A DNA stretch of 64,000 nt from Typhlomys cinereus (GCA_023101885.1 JALPQD010000415.1:1378020-1442019); one strand, 5' to 3'; counted from the stretch's first letter, positions 23,804 to 35,209 are shown. A program made the numbers and translations. Notes: generated from the letters alone by a model not told the origin.

Positions 23804-24884
23804 AAATCTAAACCATTGTCTCTCCAGTAACTAGTACGTGCAGCAAATGAGAGACAATGCCTTGGCATTTGTTACAGTAAATATGAAACTTTTCAGAAAG
23901 AAGGAAAATAAAAAAGGAGACATAAATCAGACTCCCACATATACACATCATTGATTAAGAATATCAAGGTTGGACTGAGATAGCAAAAATCTAAAATCAC
24001 ACAGCTTCATCAAAACTTGGCTTTCAAACTTTTTTAACCATGCGACCATAAACAGATTTTTCAACTCGATTTCCCCTTCAGTTGCATGTAGATGGTAAGG
24101 TGCCTATTGCATTTAATGTTTTTCTCTACTGGGCTCTTCTTGTCAGAGTTGTAGATTGCAACATTCATAGCTGTGTGAGGCCATTCACAACAGCCCCCCC
24201 CCCAGCCATTAGCTTTTTTTTCTTGCCTCCCCCCCTTTCTGTATCCTATCCCACTTTTTTCCTCTCCTTTAAAACTTTTCTTCCATAACCGTCTTATTCA
24301 TCTATTTGCCTGCCTTGGTTGTGGTGTTGTTATTGTTTTTTCCACTTTTTGGAATTTCCTTCCTACCTCCCTTATTTATGCTCCTTTGTGGTTTGTGGGT
24401 TCAGAGAGATCCTTTCCCATTCCTTGTTAAATAGTACTTTGTCAGGTTTCTAGTTTACAGTGAATTTGACTGATAATTCAAAAAGATGGTGTTGATATTC
24501 TTGATCCCATAAACCTTACAGTGTCTGAAAACAAAACAAGCAAATGAGCAAAACGATATTTGCAGATGTAATATGGATCTCACCTAAAGATATTCCTGGA
24601 TAATCCAGGTAAGTCGCAGAAGACAAATACAGGCAAAAATAGAAGCCAGAGGGGAAGTCCGTATGAAGATGGAAGTAGAGAATTCATTGATGCTGCCCGA
24701 GTCAAAGAATGAAGTCATGAAAATAAGAAAAACTCCCTGCTTCAAGGAGACATAATTGTGTTGATATTTTAATGTTATATATCTGGCCTCTAAAACCCCA
24801 GGACAAGAGATTTCTACCTGTCAATTTGTGATATGTAGCAGCCCCCCAAAATCAGTAGTTCTTTAAGGCTTTATTAAAGTACAA
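23804..24884. other. Unique sequence with a pyrimidine-rich stretch; no gene seen
   Basis: C/T-rich runs occur at about 24190-24300 (a C9 run, then cctcccccc). Otherwise there is nothing recognisable. Confidence 0.45.
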
Positions 24885-25270
24885 TTCATCTCTCTCTCAA
24901 TACACTGCCTTGGTTTCTTTTCTAATTACTGTGATAAAAGACCTTCACAAAAACAACCTAAGGAGGAAAGCATTCATTTAGGTCACAATTTCTCGTTGAC
25001 ATCTATCATATCAGGGTAGTCAAACCAACAGAAGATTGAGAGAAATAGTCACATTAGTTCAACAGTCAAGAGCAGAGAACAATGAATAGATGCTACTGGT
25101 CAACTTACCTTCTTTATTTTTGTATAGTATTGGATCTCTGCTCAGGTAAAAGTGTGTTACCCACATGCATTTGGTAATTTCCTTCTCAAGGTTGATTATG
25201 ATATCATCAGGTTAAGAATAAATTAACCAGCACACTGATCAAGAAAATCACTAATAGATAAACCCAGAAG
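24885..25270. repeat. Diverged rodent interspersed repeat, family not assigned
   Basis: The order ttactgtgataaaagacctt, gaggaaagcattcatttagg and a late segment before a 25-bp A/T-rich end recalls a widespread rodent repeat containing an actgctgtgataaaac-like lead. Weaker pieces with the same lead occur near 25930-26140. I cannot name the family from sequence alone. Confidence 0.4.
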
Positions 25271-26548
25271 CTTATATCTTAATTGGTTCTAGATAAGGTA
25301 GATTGACAACCAAAATTAATAATAATATACAACTGTTTTGAACATACAGCTTAGTATTTTTGAGTATAATAAGTTAGCATATTTCAAATGTTGAGGTAAC
25401 ACACATATAAACAAAGCTTGTCACTTTAACTATATTTGAGCATGTGTTTAATGTTATTGATTACATCATCACAATGGTATACAAATATCACCTTTTTTCT
25501 GTTTCTGAAACTTTTCATCATACAACCAAAATCTCCACATCCATTAAACAGTAACTCTCATTTCTTGTCCTCTTGGCCCTCTTGTAGCCCACAATCCATT
25601 TCCTGTAAAAAGGGCTTGACTACGTCCTCTACCTGATGCTACTTTTGCTATAAGCAACTATATTTGACACTCAGATAAGCCTTGCCTATGATCCTACAGA
25701 GAGATGATCTTAAAAGACATAATTGTCAAACCATGAAATAAGACTAAAATTATCTGTTAATTTCACATATTTTCAATATTATAAAGCATCATTCAACTAA
25801 TGTGGAACCTGCAAATCTGTTGCAAAAAAAAGAAGGAAGGAAAGCTCTGAGGTCTGACCTTGTCTTGTACAGAATTTTACATCCTTGTTTAATCAGTGGA
25901 TTTAAACCTTCTTTCTTCCAAGGATGCCTGTTATTTTGGTTCCTTTTCCTATTGCTGTGATTACATTCCATGATAAAAATTACTCAAGCAGAAAAAATGT
26001 TCATATCCACTAAAAACTTTAGATTTCAATCCAACATTACAAAGGAAGTCACAGTGGCAAGAATCTGAGTTGACAGGTCACATTGCATACACAACAGGAA
26101 AAAAAAAGTTGAGAACCACAGATGAACAAATGTTGGTGTTCAACTTGCTTAGTACAAAAAATAACAGCCCTCAACCGAAAAAGGATGATGTAGTTTATTC
26201 TAGAGCTAAATATGAGTAAAAAGGCCTGGAAATGCAGATTCAGGTTGTCCCAAATTCCATGTGCTCTGCTGTGATAACAGTTTCTGGAGGTTTTATAATC
26301 ACAGAAAAAAAAAACATAATTTATCACAGATTTCAAAAACCTTGCTTGAAATATCAGGTAAGCAGAAAAGCAGAGGAATCTCTTACATGGACCTTAGATG
26401 TTATCTGAGGACCTTTTGGTCATTATCCTTTGCCTTTTGGTTGGTGGAAACCAGGACCGTGATTGTACATTCCAAAATATTTGCCTGATAATCACCATTA
26501 TGTTAGGTCACATACACAACTGAGTGATAAATGTTTATTAAGGGGGTT
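25271..26548. other. Mostly unique AT-rich sequence; no gene seen
   Basis: A weak repeat-like piece at 25925-26140 (ctattgctgtgattac) is the only structure. The frames at 26049-26336 and 26261-26488 overlap it on opposite strands and show no homology. Confidence 0.4.
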
Positions 26549-26560
26549 AAAAAGGGCCCA

Positions 26561-26704
26561 AGGGCACTGGGAAAAAAGGAGGAAGGGGGAGTGAAAGGAA
26601 GGGGCAAAGGGAGGAGGGAGCAAGGGGGTCCAAGAGGGGTAGAGGGAGGGGACTGGGATACCTATTAAGTTTGTATGAATGGAAAAAAATAATAATAAAT
26701 TTAA
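26561..26704 (+). mobile_element. Very short LINE-1 3' end
   Basis: Only the G-rich tract, gggatacctattaagtttgt and an AAT/A-rich tail of the young L1 are present. The flanks aaaaagggccca (26549-26560) and aaaaagggtcca (26705-26716) agree at 11 of 12 positions. A 5'-truncated insertion of about 144 bp. Confidence 0.85.
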
Positions 26705-26716
26705 AAAAAGGGTCCA

Positions 26717-27078
26717 TGATAATTGTTTCTGGACTCAGAACATTCTAGATCTCTGCACATTACTGAGGCTCCAGTCAATCAGATAATCAGCCTTGCAGGT
26801 GCAGTGTCTTTCCAGGAAGTTACATTCACGCAATGTAAACCTGGGCCTGCGAAGGATCTCAGCCACAGTTGACAGGATTTAGCCACTCATCCTGATGAGG
26901 AGCCATGGCAATTCCCCGCAATGACGTGCAGAGGCTTCTGTCATCGTTGACTCTAATTCAACAACTGAAAATATCACACCTGAGAACTTTGGTTTAGTGT
27001 CTACCAACCCTGTGCTGTATTGATAGGAACAATTTTCTCATCTACATTTTTCTTAATATTAAAAACAATGGCCTAGAC
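26717..27078. other. Unique sequence, no gene seen
   Basis: No repeat or coding homology recognised. Confidence 0.4.
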
Positions 27079-27505
27079 TGCACCCCTGAAGCAGTTCGAC
27101 TGCTGATAAATGACCATCAGACAGCTTAAGGGAACAAAGGTTTTATTTTCTTTTACGATTACTGGTTACAGTTCTTAGTACAGTTTGACAGGAGAGCATG
27201 CACCAATACCAGGGCCAAGAGAACTGGCCACACTATCTCTACACAGCAGCTGAGAGAGGGACAATCCTTACTTGCCAGACCAGCATGTCTGGTAAAGTGT
27301 ACAGAAGGATGCCAACTCTCTCAACCTGCTGTCTGTATTTTATCCCAGGGCCTCGTCCCACCCACCATGGGCTAGGCCTTCTCCATCAGCTAGACAATCT
27401 CCTGTATGTCTGCTCTAGGCCTAATTCAACCACTAATTCTCTACAAATGTGCCCAGAGCTCAAAACTCCCAACTGTCAAGTTGACACCTATGCCCAACTA
27501 TAACA
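27079..27505 (-). mobile_element. ERVL-type solo LTR, family A, minus strand
   Basis: The reverse of the 4206 family: gctgataaatgaccatcaga at the left, cttgccagaccagcatgtct in the centre, gtcaagttgacacctatgcc at the right. One of the better preserved copies. No clear 5-bp duplication. Confidence 0.75.
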
Positions 27506-28022
27506 ACCCATTAACTCACTTCTGATTTTGTTTTACCTTTTAAAAATATCTAGAAGATATTCCTAGAAGATCTGATGATGAAAAGTCATCATGAGGCATT
27601 TGTTCTGTTGTTGCTGATGTTATTTATTCAAAGAATGTGAGTGAAAGGAAACAGTAAACTGTTCTGGACATGGTACAAAGAGTAAGTGCTGACGTTTCTC
27701 TAGGTTTTTACTTTTATTTATCATCATAAAAGCTGTTTCTCAGTCATTGGCATATATGAACCATAAATCTTGTTATCTCTGGTTGTTTTGAAGACAATCA
27801 GACATTATTGCCGGAAATGAGGACATAGAGGATCATAGCTTGCGTTATTTGGTGAAAACATTTTTTCTACCTACGAGAAAACATTATTAATGTATCTGGC
27901 AAAACATTATTAATGTATCTGGCAAAATAGCATAGTGGTTTTGGATGCTTGGACAAAAGCCGGCAACCTGATTTCTATCCTGAAAATCCTTAAAATTCCG
28001 TATGAAGGAATGAGAGCATGTC
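27506..28022. other. Unique sequence with a perfect 23-bp tandem duplication
   Basis: 27878-27900 is repeated exactly at 27901-27923 (aaaacattattaatgtatct plus ggc). Otherwise nothing is recognised up to the provirus. Confidence 0.85.
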
Positions 28023-28028
28023 AGAAAG

Positions 28029-28446
28029 TGTGGAAACCAGTTCCCATTCATGCACTCATTCACTCACTCACACACACAGCTGCTGGCTGTGATGAAAGCA
28101 GGTTCCAGTCGTCCCCACCTCTGCCTCTACCCCCAGAGACTCTGCACGGGACAGAAAGATTGTCAGAAGCAGATCTCTCTTTATTGGGGGGAGAAAAGGA
28201 ACTTTTATAGACAAAGGCCACCAAGGCGCAAAACAGGCATCCAATTGTATCACAAGGTCAAGACATCCTACAGGTGCTAATGGTCAAGTTCAATGTCACT
28301 CAGCACAGGGGGCAGGTAGATACTTGAAAGCCAATTAGGGCTCTCTGTGAAGTGATCAGGTTACTCCCAAGACCCTTGCCCTCAGCGCCATCTTTAGTCC
28401 CATGTGCTTGGCCATGCCCTGGAGCAAATCCTGGGCAGGCTCAACA
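28029..28446 (-). repeat. Proviral 3' LTR
   Basis: 418 bp, tgtggaaacc...ctcaaca on the plus strand, so TG...CA on the proviral strand. A TATAAAAG box (complement of 28202-28209) is followed by AATAAA (complement of 28180-28185) only about 17 bases further on, implying a very short R region. CpG positions present in the other LTR are often TG or CA here. Confidence 0.93.
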
Positions 28447-28464
28447 TCTCCCCCTTTTGTTTTT
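28447..28464 (-). promoter_or_regulatory. Proviral polypurine tract
   Basis: The complement reads an A-rich run and then AAAAGGGGGAGA, directly abutting the 3' LTR, as required for plus-strand priming. A similar tract lies internally near 29187-29206. Confidence 0.85.
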
Positions 28465-29259
28465 GTATGAAAGGGTCCAGGAGGCTACCTGTGACCAAGC
28501 AGACCAAATGGTCTTGAGTGACTGTGCCTGTCTTAGGGGTGAAAAACCTCCCAGCATGGTCTGACCCGTCATGGCATCTTGTAGTCTCCAGGTATAAGTC
28601 CTGTCTTAGGTTGATCCACGGCCGGGCTTCCACTTGCCCGTCTCTGGCTACCAGTCCTCTGTATGAGGTTGGCTTTACCAGCCTTGGGGGGTTGAGCTGT
28701 ACTTAAAGGCCTATTTCGCACATTGGACATGTACTGCACTTGACAAGTTAGCTAGACCAGAGAGATTTTTCCATTGGGCAGGAGTCATGCATATGGTGGA
28801 GAAGACAGGTTGGCATCAGCACCAGGCATGGCAGCAGATGACTTTTCGGGGGTGTGGCAGGGATGTTCAAAGGCCATAGGCACCTGTAGTGTGGTCTCGA
28901 TAATGGAGCGCTGCTGAAAGATATGCTGAGAAAACACTTAAGCAATATAGTTATTAAAAGTACAATTTTTTTTAGATGTTAGGTTAAACCCAGATTGACT
29001 CCATCCATGCAAGGTATCAATCAGGCCTATAAGGATCACAGTTAACATCTTCCTTGAGCACACCGTGGATAGTTTCCTGACAGAAAGTTAGGTGGATAGG
29101 CTTCCCAGTGTCTTTGGAACCTCAATTTAAATTGTCCTTTTATAAAATTTAAAATTTAAAACGTTGATGATATTGGTGTGGGCTTACTCCCCCTTTTTGT
29201 TTTTGTGATTGGGCCTTTAAATATTGGTGATTTATTTTAACAATGGCTTGTCCTTTAGA
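28465..29259 (-). other. Proviral 3' region without recognisable pol or env
   Basis: About 800 bp between the end of gag and the polypurine tract. No reverse transcriptase, integrase or envelope motif could be read in any frame. It may be the scar of a large internal deletion or non-coding sequence acquired by a non-autonomous element. Confidence 0.6.
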
Positions 29260-31265
29260 TCAAATTTCCAATCTACAGTCTCTTTTCCAATGAAACCCTC
29301 TGTGGCACCTAGGGCATGGAGTTGTAGGAGGCTTAGGCCCTCCTACCTCCCTCAGCTTCCCTTCCTCGCCCTGGGGACACTCCCTCCTGAAATGTCCCAC
29401 CTTGCCACAAGGAAAACAAACTCCATTGTTTCCCCTTCCCTCTTGGCCCTGAAGGCTCCTTGTTGGCCAGTGCCTTTGTCTGTGTTTCCAGTGTCTGACT
29501 CTGGTGTTTTTGATTCCCCACATCCTGTGAAGCAATAATCCAGGTGTCCACGGATCTCTTCTTAAGACCTGCACACGCTATTTTGTGGTCCCGGTTCATT
29601 CCTTCCCATACCAACAATTTAGCAAATTATTCCCTTAGGAGGCCTGGGGGAAGTTTATTACGGAGGCTTTTTTTCACCCTGTCAATGAACTTGGGAAGGA
29701 TCTCACCCAGTTTTTGTATAACACCTGCTAGATGTGTTTTAGAAGGACTTTCATCTACCTTTTTCCATGCAGCTAAACCTATCAAGCGGACTTGGTCTTG
29801 GTATGGGGCTTCCATGGTTGGTTGCTGGACCCCACATTCTTTCTTAAATAGCACTGCCCACTTAATGAATGCGGGACTAGGAAGCACTGCTTTGGCCATA
29901 TTCATCCAATCCTTAGTAGTACAGGGTTGGTGAGCTAGATCTTGAAGGAGGGCCTCAACCCAAGGAGAATTTGGACCATCCTCTAGCAAGGCCCACTTTA
30001 ATTCTTTTAAATCTTTTGCTTCCCAAGGATATCACACTGTAGGGCGATTACCCCCTGGATTTAAGTTAACAGGATAGACTTGTACTTGATACGCCTCAGC
30101 ACACGTGGGCTCCATCCCTAGGTCCCCTGCTTTAGCCTGGCGGGGTCCAGTGTGTCCGCGCGGGGAGTCAGGATGGATTTTTGTTAAGGGGTATGGAGGT
30201 GGGTCTCCTTCTAATCTTTCTCCATCCCTTTTTCTCCCTAGTGGAGTTAAATCCAGATACAGGGGACCACTCCCTGTTCTCGGAGCGCTCTTAACCTCTT
30301 TCCTTTGATTAAGGGAGCAGGGCACTTTCTTACCCGACTTTCCCACATCCTTTCCGGCCTCTCGGAGCAGGCGCAGCCCTTCCTCACCAAGCAGCTGTTC
30401 CTCACAGTCCTCCCAAATGGGAAGCTCCGCTCCCTCAGGCATCGGGTTGTCCCCGCATGCGGGCCCACATGCCAGTCCGCTTCTGCGAACCTCTGTCGCC
30501 CCCCCCCCCCCCCCGCCCCCGGCTATGTGCAACCTCCTCGCAGCCGTGTATGGCTCCCCGGCTGCAAGGTTCCATATCTCCACGTGTTGCCCTGCTGCAG
30601 CCGCGGGCAGTCTCTCCACCGCCGCTGGTAGCAGCTTCAGTACCAGTACTGTGCTCCCCTGTCGCAGCCCACAACTCTGTGTAACGTTTTTGGTGCGCGC
30701 ACAGTGATGGGTTACCATTCTCTAAACAGCAGGCATGACCACCATCCCCATGGTTTTCTGCACCCTGCCATGGTCTGGCAGAATGCCTGCCCAGTCCCGG
30801 CTCAGCGTGCCCACAGCTTTGCCTGCCTAGCCCCAGCTCTGCGGTCTCATGCAACTCTGCATCCCCGCACGGCTCTTCGAAGGAGCCCCCTGTGGGGCAC
30901 CTGAGAGTTGCCCGGGGATCTAGAGGCCACTGCTCTGTCGACTCCTCCCCCTCCCCCTTTGTCTTTGCCTCTGGTGGAGGCTGGATTGGATCGGGAAGGA
31001 ACGCTGCCTCAAGGGCAGAAACAATGTAGTAAAATCCTGGAGAAGGGGACACCCCAAAATGTTCTTCCCACTTCCTGGCTAGATTCGTCACCCGAGTCCA
31101 GGTGGTAGACGAAAACACATTGTCGGATTGGATCCAAGGTGCTAATTCAAGGGCTGTTTGCCATATTTCTGAAATAGCAGAGCTTGTTACTTTTAAACCC
31201 TGGCTTTGTAGTATGGCCCCCAGTGCTGCTGGCACCTCTTTATCCTTGCGTGTTGAATTTCCCAT
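29260..31265 (-). pseudogene. gag: Retroviral gag, broken (matrix, capsid, nucleocapsid)
   Basis: The reading starts at an ATG on the complement of 31263-31265 followed by Gly-Asn, a likely myristoylation signal, and enters a matrix-like region. Capsid-like sequence spans about 29990-29520. The nucleocapsid has two CX2CX4HX4C zinc knuckles (about 29418-29377 and 29316-29275), the spacing expected for class II Gag. Visible breaks: a frame change at a homopolymer (plus-strand C16 at 30499-30514); an in-frame TGA at 30032-30034; an in-frame TAA at 29627-29629; and a frame change near 29430-29460 before the first zinc knuckle. The region between matrix and capsid is GC-rich, with repeated Gly/Arg/Glu-rich stretches. 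No single long Gag can be made from this copy as read. The homopolymer break could be an assembly error. Confidence 0.85.
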
Positions 31266-31322
31266 ATTTCCCAAGTTTTTACTTACCCGGAAGGCTGCTT
31301 CCCTTTGTCCTATTTCAGAAGG

Positions 31323-31340
31323 GTCCCTTCGTAGTCGCCA
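31323..31340 (-). promoter_or_regulatory. Primer-binding site, tRNA-Arg-like
   Basis: The complement reads TGGCGACTACGAAGGGAC, two bases inside the 5' LTR. It differs at one of 18 positions from the complement of the 3' end of mammalian tRNA-Arg(CCG), as I recall that tRNA. It does not match tRNA-Lys or tRNA-Phe, the usual primers of betaretroviruses and IAP. Confidence 0.65.
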
Positions 31341-31342
31341 CT

Positions 31343-31759
31343 TGTGGGAACCGGTTCCCACTCACGCACTCATTCACTTACTCAACTACACAGCTGCTGG
31401 CTGTGATGAAAGCAGGTTCCAGCCGTCCCCACCTCCGCCTCTACCCCCAGAGACTCCGCACGGGACAGAAAGATTGTCAGAAGCAGATCTTTCTTTATTG
31501 GGGGGAGAAAAGGAACTTTTATAGACAAAGGCCACCAAGGCGCAAAACAGGCATCCAATTGTATCACAAGGTCAAGACATCCTACAGGTGCTAATGGTCA
31601 AGTTCAATGCCGCTCAGCACAGGGGGCAGGTAGATACCTGAAAGCCAATTAGGGCTTTCTGTGAAGTGATCAGGTTACGCCCAAGACCCTTGTCCTCAGC
31701 GCCATCTTTAGTCCATGTGCTCGGCCATGCCCTGGGGCAAATCCTGGGTGGGCCCAACA
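31343..31759 (-). repeat. Proviral 5' LTR
   Basis: 417 bp, CpG-richer than its partner. TATAAAAG (complement of 31516-31523) and AATAAA (complement of 31494-31499) are retained. It would drive minus-strand transcription into gag. Confidence 0.93.
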
Positions 31760-31765
31760 AGAAAG

Positions 31766-32089
31766 GTTTCTTCTGACCACCTCTCTCTCTCTATCTCTCT
31801 CTCTGTCCTATCTCCTCCCTTGCCTTTATGCTGCTCCATCTGTGTCAAAGTAATAAATAAAACTTTTTAAAAGAAACTACATTCTACATAATATAATAAA
31901 AATCTGACCTAAATTTAGGGCTTAGTTCTGACATTAATAGCAGAGGCACCTTAGGTGAGATACTTCATCATGCTTAGTCTCATTTTCTGTATTCTAAATA
32001 AAACAATGCTTGACTCAATATTCAGAGTTTTAAGAATTAAATAGTCTAAGTTTTGAACTATCATCACACTGTCTTGAATGTGTTTATTT
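31766..32089. other. CT-rich tract and unique sequence
   Basis: A short CT repeat at 31782-31805, then AT-rich unique DNA. No gene. Confidence 0.5.
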
Positions 32090-32382
32090 CTCTTTGTATG
32101 TGTGTGTCTGTGTGTCTGTGTGTCTGTGTGTCTGTGTGTCTCTGTATGTGTGTGTGTTATAAAAGGGCAATGTGGATACCTATGATGCTCAGGGATGACT
32201 TCAGGAGTTATCCTGGATTGTTTTTACCTTCTTTACTTTGCTGTGGCATTTCCCAGGCTCTGCGTTCCAGGAGCACAAACACTGCCATTCCTGACATTTT
32301 TATGTGGGATTAGGAATCAGGACTCAGGTCCTTCTACTTGTGAGGCAGAGTCTTAGCCCTTGAGTCATGTCTCCAGCCCCAT
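32090..32382 (-). mobile_element. tRNA-derived SINE, minus strand
   Basis: A reversed CA/GA tail (TGTGTC repeats), body tcctggattgtttttacctt, and a head complement ending gagtcatgtctccagcccc. Confidence 0.85.
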
Positions 32383-32544
32383 GAACATTTAATAAGTGGT
32401 ACCTAAAATGCTCATATTAGAATTTTAGGAAACAAGAAATGATAGTGTTAAAAATTAAGAACTCCACTATCAATATTAAATAGTCTCCAATTTCAAAAAT
32501 TGCCATTGCTTTTAGAGATACATTCTGTTATTTTGATGAGCTTC

Positions 32545-32820
32545 TTCTGTGTGTGTGTGTCTGTGTGTCTGTCTGTCTGTGTATGTTTCATGTGAGTGGA
32601 TGTACATTTATACACTTTGGTATTTATGTCTGAAGAGGTCCAAAGTTTCTCTTTCCTGTTATTGCTTTGTTCTGGGATTTCCTAGGCTCTGCCTTCCAAG
32701 TCCAGAATTACAGTCCTCAGTAGTATCTCCCTGCACTTTTGCATGGCATCTGGGGATTCAAACTCAGAAACTTTTGCTTTCAAGGCAAAGGATTTCAACC
32801 ATTCAGTGATACTGCCGGCC
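32545..32820 (-). mobile_element. tRNA-derived SINE, minus strand, diverged
   Basis: The same family and orientation as the copy 160 bp to the left. TGTGTC-type tail, body ttctgggatttcctaggctc, weak head complement near 32800. Confidence 0.75.
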
Positions 32821-33341
32821 ATTGAAAGTCATCTTTTTAAGTATACTTTCTATTTTGTATCATGTGTATTGTGAATAAACCAAGCAAAAAGACTACTTCT
32901 CAGAACAAAATATCACCTAGTAATGCAATGAGCATTTGTTAAATATTTGCCACCTCCAGGTTCTAATTTCTATGTTTTGATTTAAAAATTTACACTATAA
33001 TGGTGTCTAGACATATGATTACATAAATAATCAGTTAATGTAAGGTTGTAATGGGTTGCTTTTTGTTATAATATGGGTCATAAGTTGACATACAGACAGA
33101 AGAAGTAGCACTGAAAAAGAGTCTGAATTACAGGTAAACGTGTAATAGAAGAAAAAGATGATAAGTTTGTATGTGAAAGGGAGGCATAAAAGATTGGGTT
33201 TTTATTTTTATGTTGAAGAACCAGACGCCAATAGAAATATGGCAGAAGCAGAGATTGACAACAGCCACCGTAGAGCAAAGGACTTCTGCTCCTCTCTGAA
33301 AGGTAATTGAAATTAATAGTGATGATTTGCATGCCATCTGT
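32821..33341. other. Unique sequence, no gene seen
   Basis: No recognised repeat. The 108-codon antisense frame at 33078-33404 runs into the B1-like fragment and has no homology I recognise. Confidence 0.4.
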
Positions 33342-33455
33342 ATTTTGACAAAGTCTCACTCTGTTGCTCATGATGGCCTTGAACTCACAGTGTTTCAGCC
33401 TCAATGGTGGAATTCAGGTCCTGCTTATAATTAGAATGCTAATTATATCTCAAGC
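33342..33455 (-). mobile_element. B1/Alu-like (7SL-derived) SINE fragment, minus strand
   Basis: agtctcactctgttgctcat and ggccttgaactcacagtg are the complement of the B1 core, followed by a diverged remainder. It is the only 7SL-derived copy I could see in the window. Confidence 0.7.
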
Positions 33456-35209
33456 CTACCTCCCTTGCACTATTGAGCATCCATTTTGTGACAGAAGTTG
33501 TGTCAAGTGTTTTGTTTAATGAGGACCTTCAAGGTCCTCACATCTAAGGGAAAGGACAGTTGGGTAAGCATATAATCACACCAAATTTAGTAGGTGGCAT
33601 GACAGAGCTATGTAGAAGGTCCTTTGGCAAGATAAAGGAAATTACCTTTAAGTGTTCTCTTAGCCAAGTCTTGAAAGACAAACACAATAAAATATTTTAA
33701 GCATGGGTGAAAGATGCACTAGGCAAAGAAAATACCATGCTTGACTTGACTGGACTGGAGAAGGAAGAGCCTGTAGAATTTAGTGCACATGAATGAGTTC
33801 CATGCAACTAGTCCTTACAAAATGAAGTGAGAAATGATTAGAAACAAGGTTAACAAAAGAGTAAGATAAGTTAGTATTAGAGGGGCTCATTAAGAGATAG
33901 GAAGGTTTTTTTTGTGAATTCCATATTCTGGAGACATCATATATTTTTAAAATAACTGCTCAGAGAAGTAGCTTATCATATTTGTACCTTATCATGATAA
34001 GAAGATGCTCATGAACAGGTGTCTGCAGGGTAGAAATGAAGATAAGGAACTCTTAAGAGAATAGGGTTGTGATAATTCTGATTCAAGATAACATCACAAA
34101 TTAGGTAAGGAGTATATTCAAGAAATATTCAAGAACTGAGAGGCTTTGAAGTTTGAGAAGGGGAAAATGGGGAGGAACAAATTATCAGAAGTTTGAGCCA
34201 TGGCAATCCAGTGATTTGCCATATTCTCTTCAGAGAATTCATAAGAAGGAATTATTTGGAAAAAAATACTCTGTTCTACTTTTGACATATTGAACTCTTC
34301 CTTGGAGATATTTATATACTCTAGGCTACCTGGGAAAAAATTAGCATTAACTATAAATGGGAATCATAAATTTCATACTTACCAGCAAAGAGGTGATCAC
34401 ACGAGTTTTATAATTGCTGGAAACTTCCCGAAGTACAGGGAACAGAACAAAATACAAAGAAAGGAAAAGACAGAACCTGGAAAAACATCAAAATTATTAG
34501 TGGCACTGACAAATGTTCAAGCAGTAAAAATATCCTGGCAGGACAGGCAGAAAGGTAGAAAGAAAAGCAAAACAATGCATACAAAAAAAATCATACATTA
34601 ATCAGGGATGCAGCAGTGGGAAGAAAAAAAAGTCATTGTAATCATGAGTTAGAGATAATTAAAAAGATAAACATCAAAACAATCACTATAGATACACAAC
34701 AGTAGGCGTTTATGACAATAATAAAAAAAAATAAAGGGAATAAAATTAGCTATCAAACCTATCACAAGACCAAGCAAGAGATGAGGAGATCTGGAACAGG
34801 ATCAGAGAGGGAATGGTGACTTACAGATAAGTGGCAAAGGGTAACATAGAGTCAGGAGGAGCAGGGATGTCTGTTCTGTGAAAATGTCTCCCAGGGAGAG
34901 GCCACATAGCTCTCTCTTCACTCCAGATAGGAATTCCAGCACAGACCAAAGTAAGTGATAAACAGTGAGAGGGTAATGACAGGAAAAGGAACTATTCAAA
35001 GACAGTTCACCACAGCATGACTGATAGCTTTCTCATGGCTGCTTAGATTGAACTCCACCAACTAATCTTCCTCAGTTTATATAAACTTGGATCCTCACCC
35101 CACGTGACCAGCACATGCCCAGGAATTACATGAGTTATTTTCTCTGGACATATTCAAAGAAATCAATTCCTGTCCTAGTTATAATGTGAAGTTAAAAAGA
35201 ACAGATAAC
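33456..35209. other. Unique AT-rich sequence; no gene seen
   Basis: No conserved frame. The 103-codon frame at 34290-34601 is Lys-rich with no domain, matching local A-richness. Confidence 0.4.

Larger units (their letters stand above)
28029..31759 (-). mobile_element. Class II (IAP/betaretrovirus-like) provirus, gag-only, minus strand
   Basis: A 3.73-kb element flanked by an exact 6-bp target duplication, agaaag (28023-28028 and 31760-31765). LTRs lie at 28029-28446 and 31343-31759. On the minus strand the order is 5' LTR, primer-binding site, gag, about 800 bp without recognisable pol or env, polypurine tract, 3' LTR. A 6-bp duplication, TG...CA LTR ends and a double CCHC nucleocapsid fit class II endogenous retroviruses. 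The two LTRs differ at roughly 24 of 418 positions by eye, mostly transitions, so they are about 94% identical. With no pol and a broken gag it could move only by help from a relative. The exact family is not assigned. Confidence 0.92.

Noticed and set aside
28465..29259. Search for pol, protease or env in the provirus
   Set aside because: No frame shows reverse transcriptase, integrase or transmembrane-type motifs, and frames are under 80 codons.
30105..31594. Several plus-strand frames of 60-140 codons across the provirus
   Set aside because: They are antisense to gag and the LTR. The gag strand carries zinc knuckles, primer site and polypurine tract, so the plus-strand frames are shadows.
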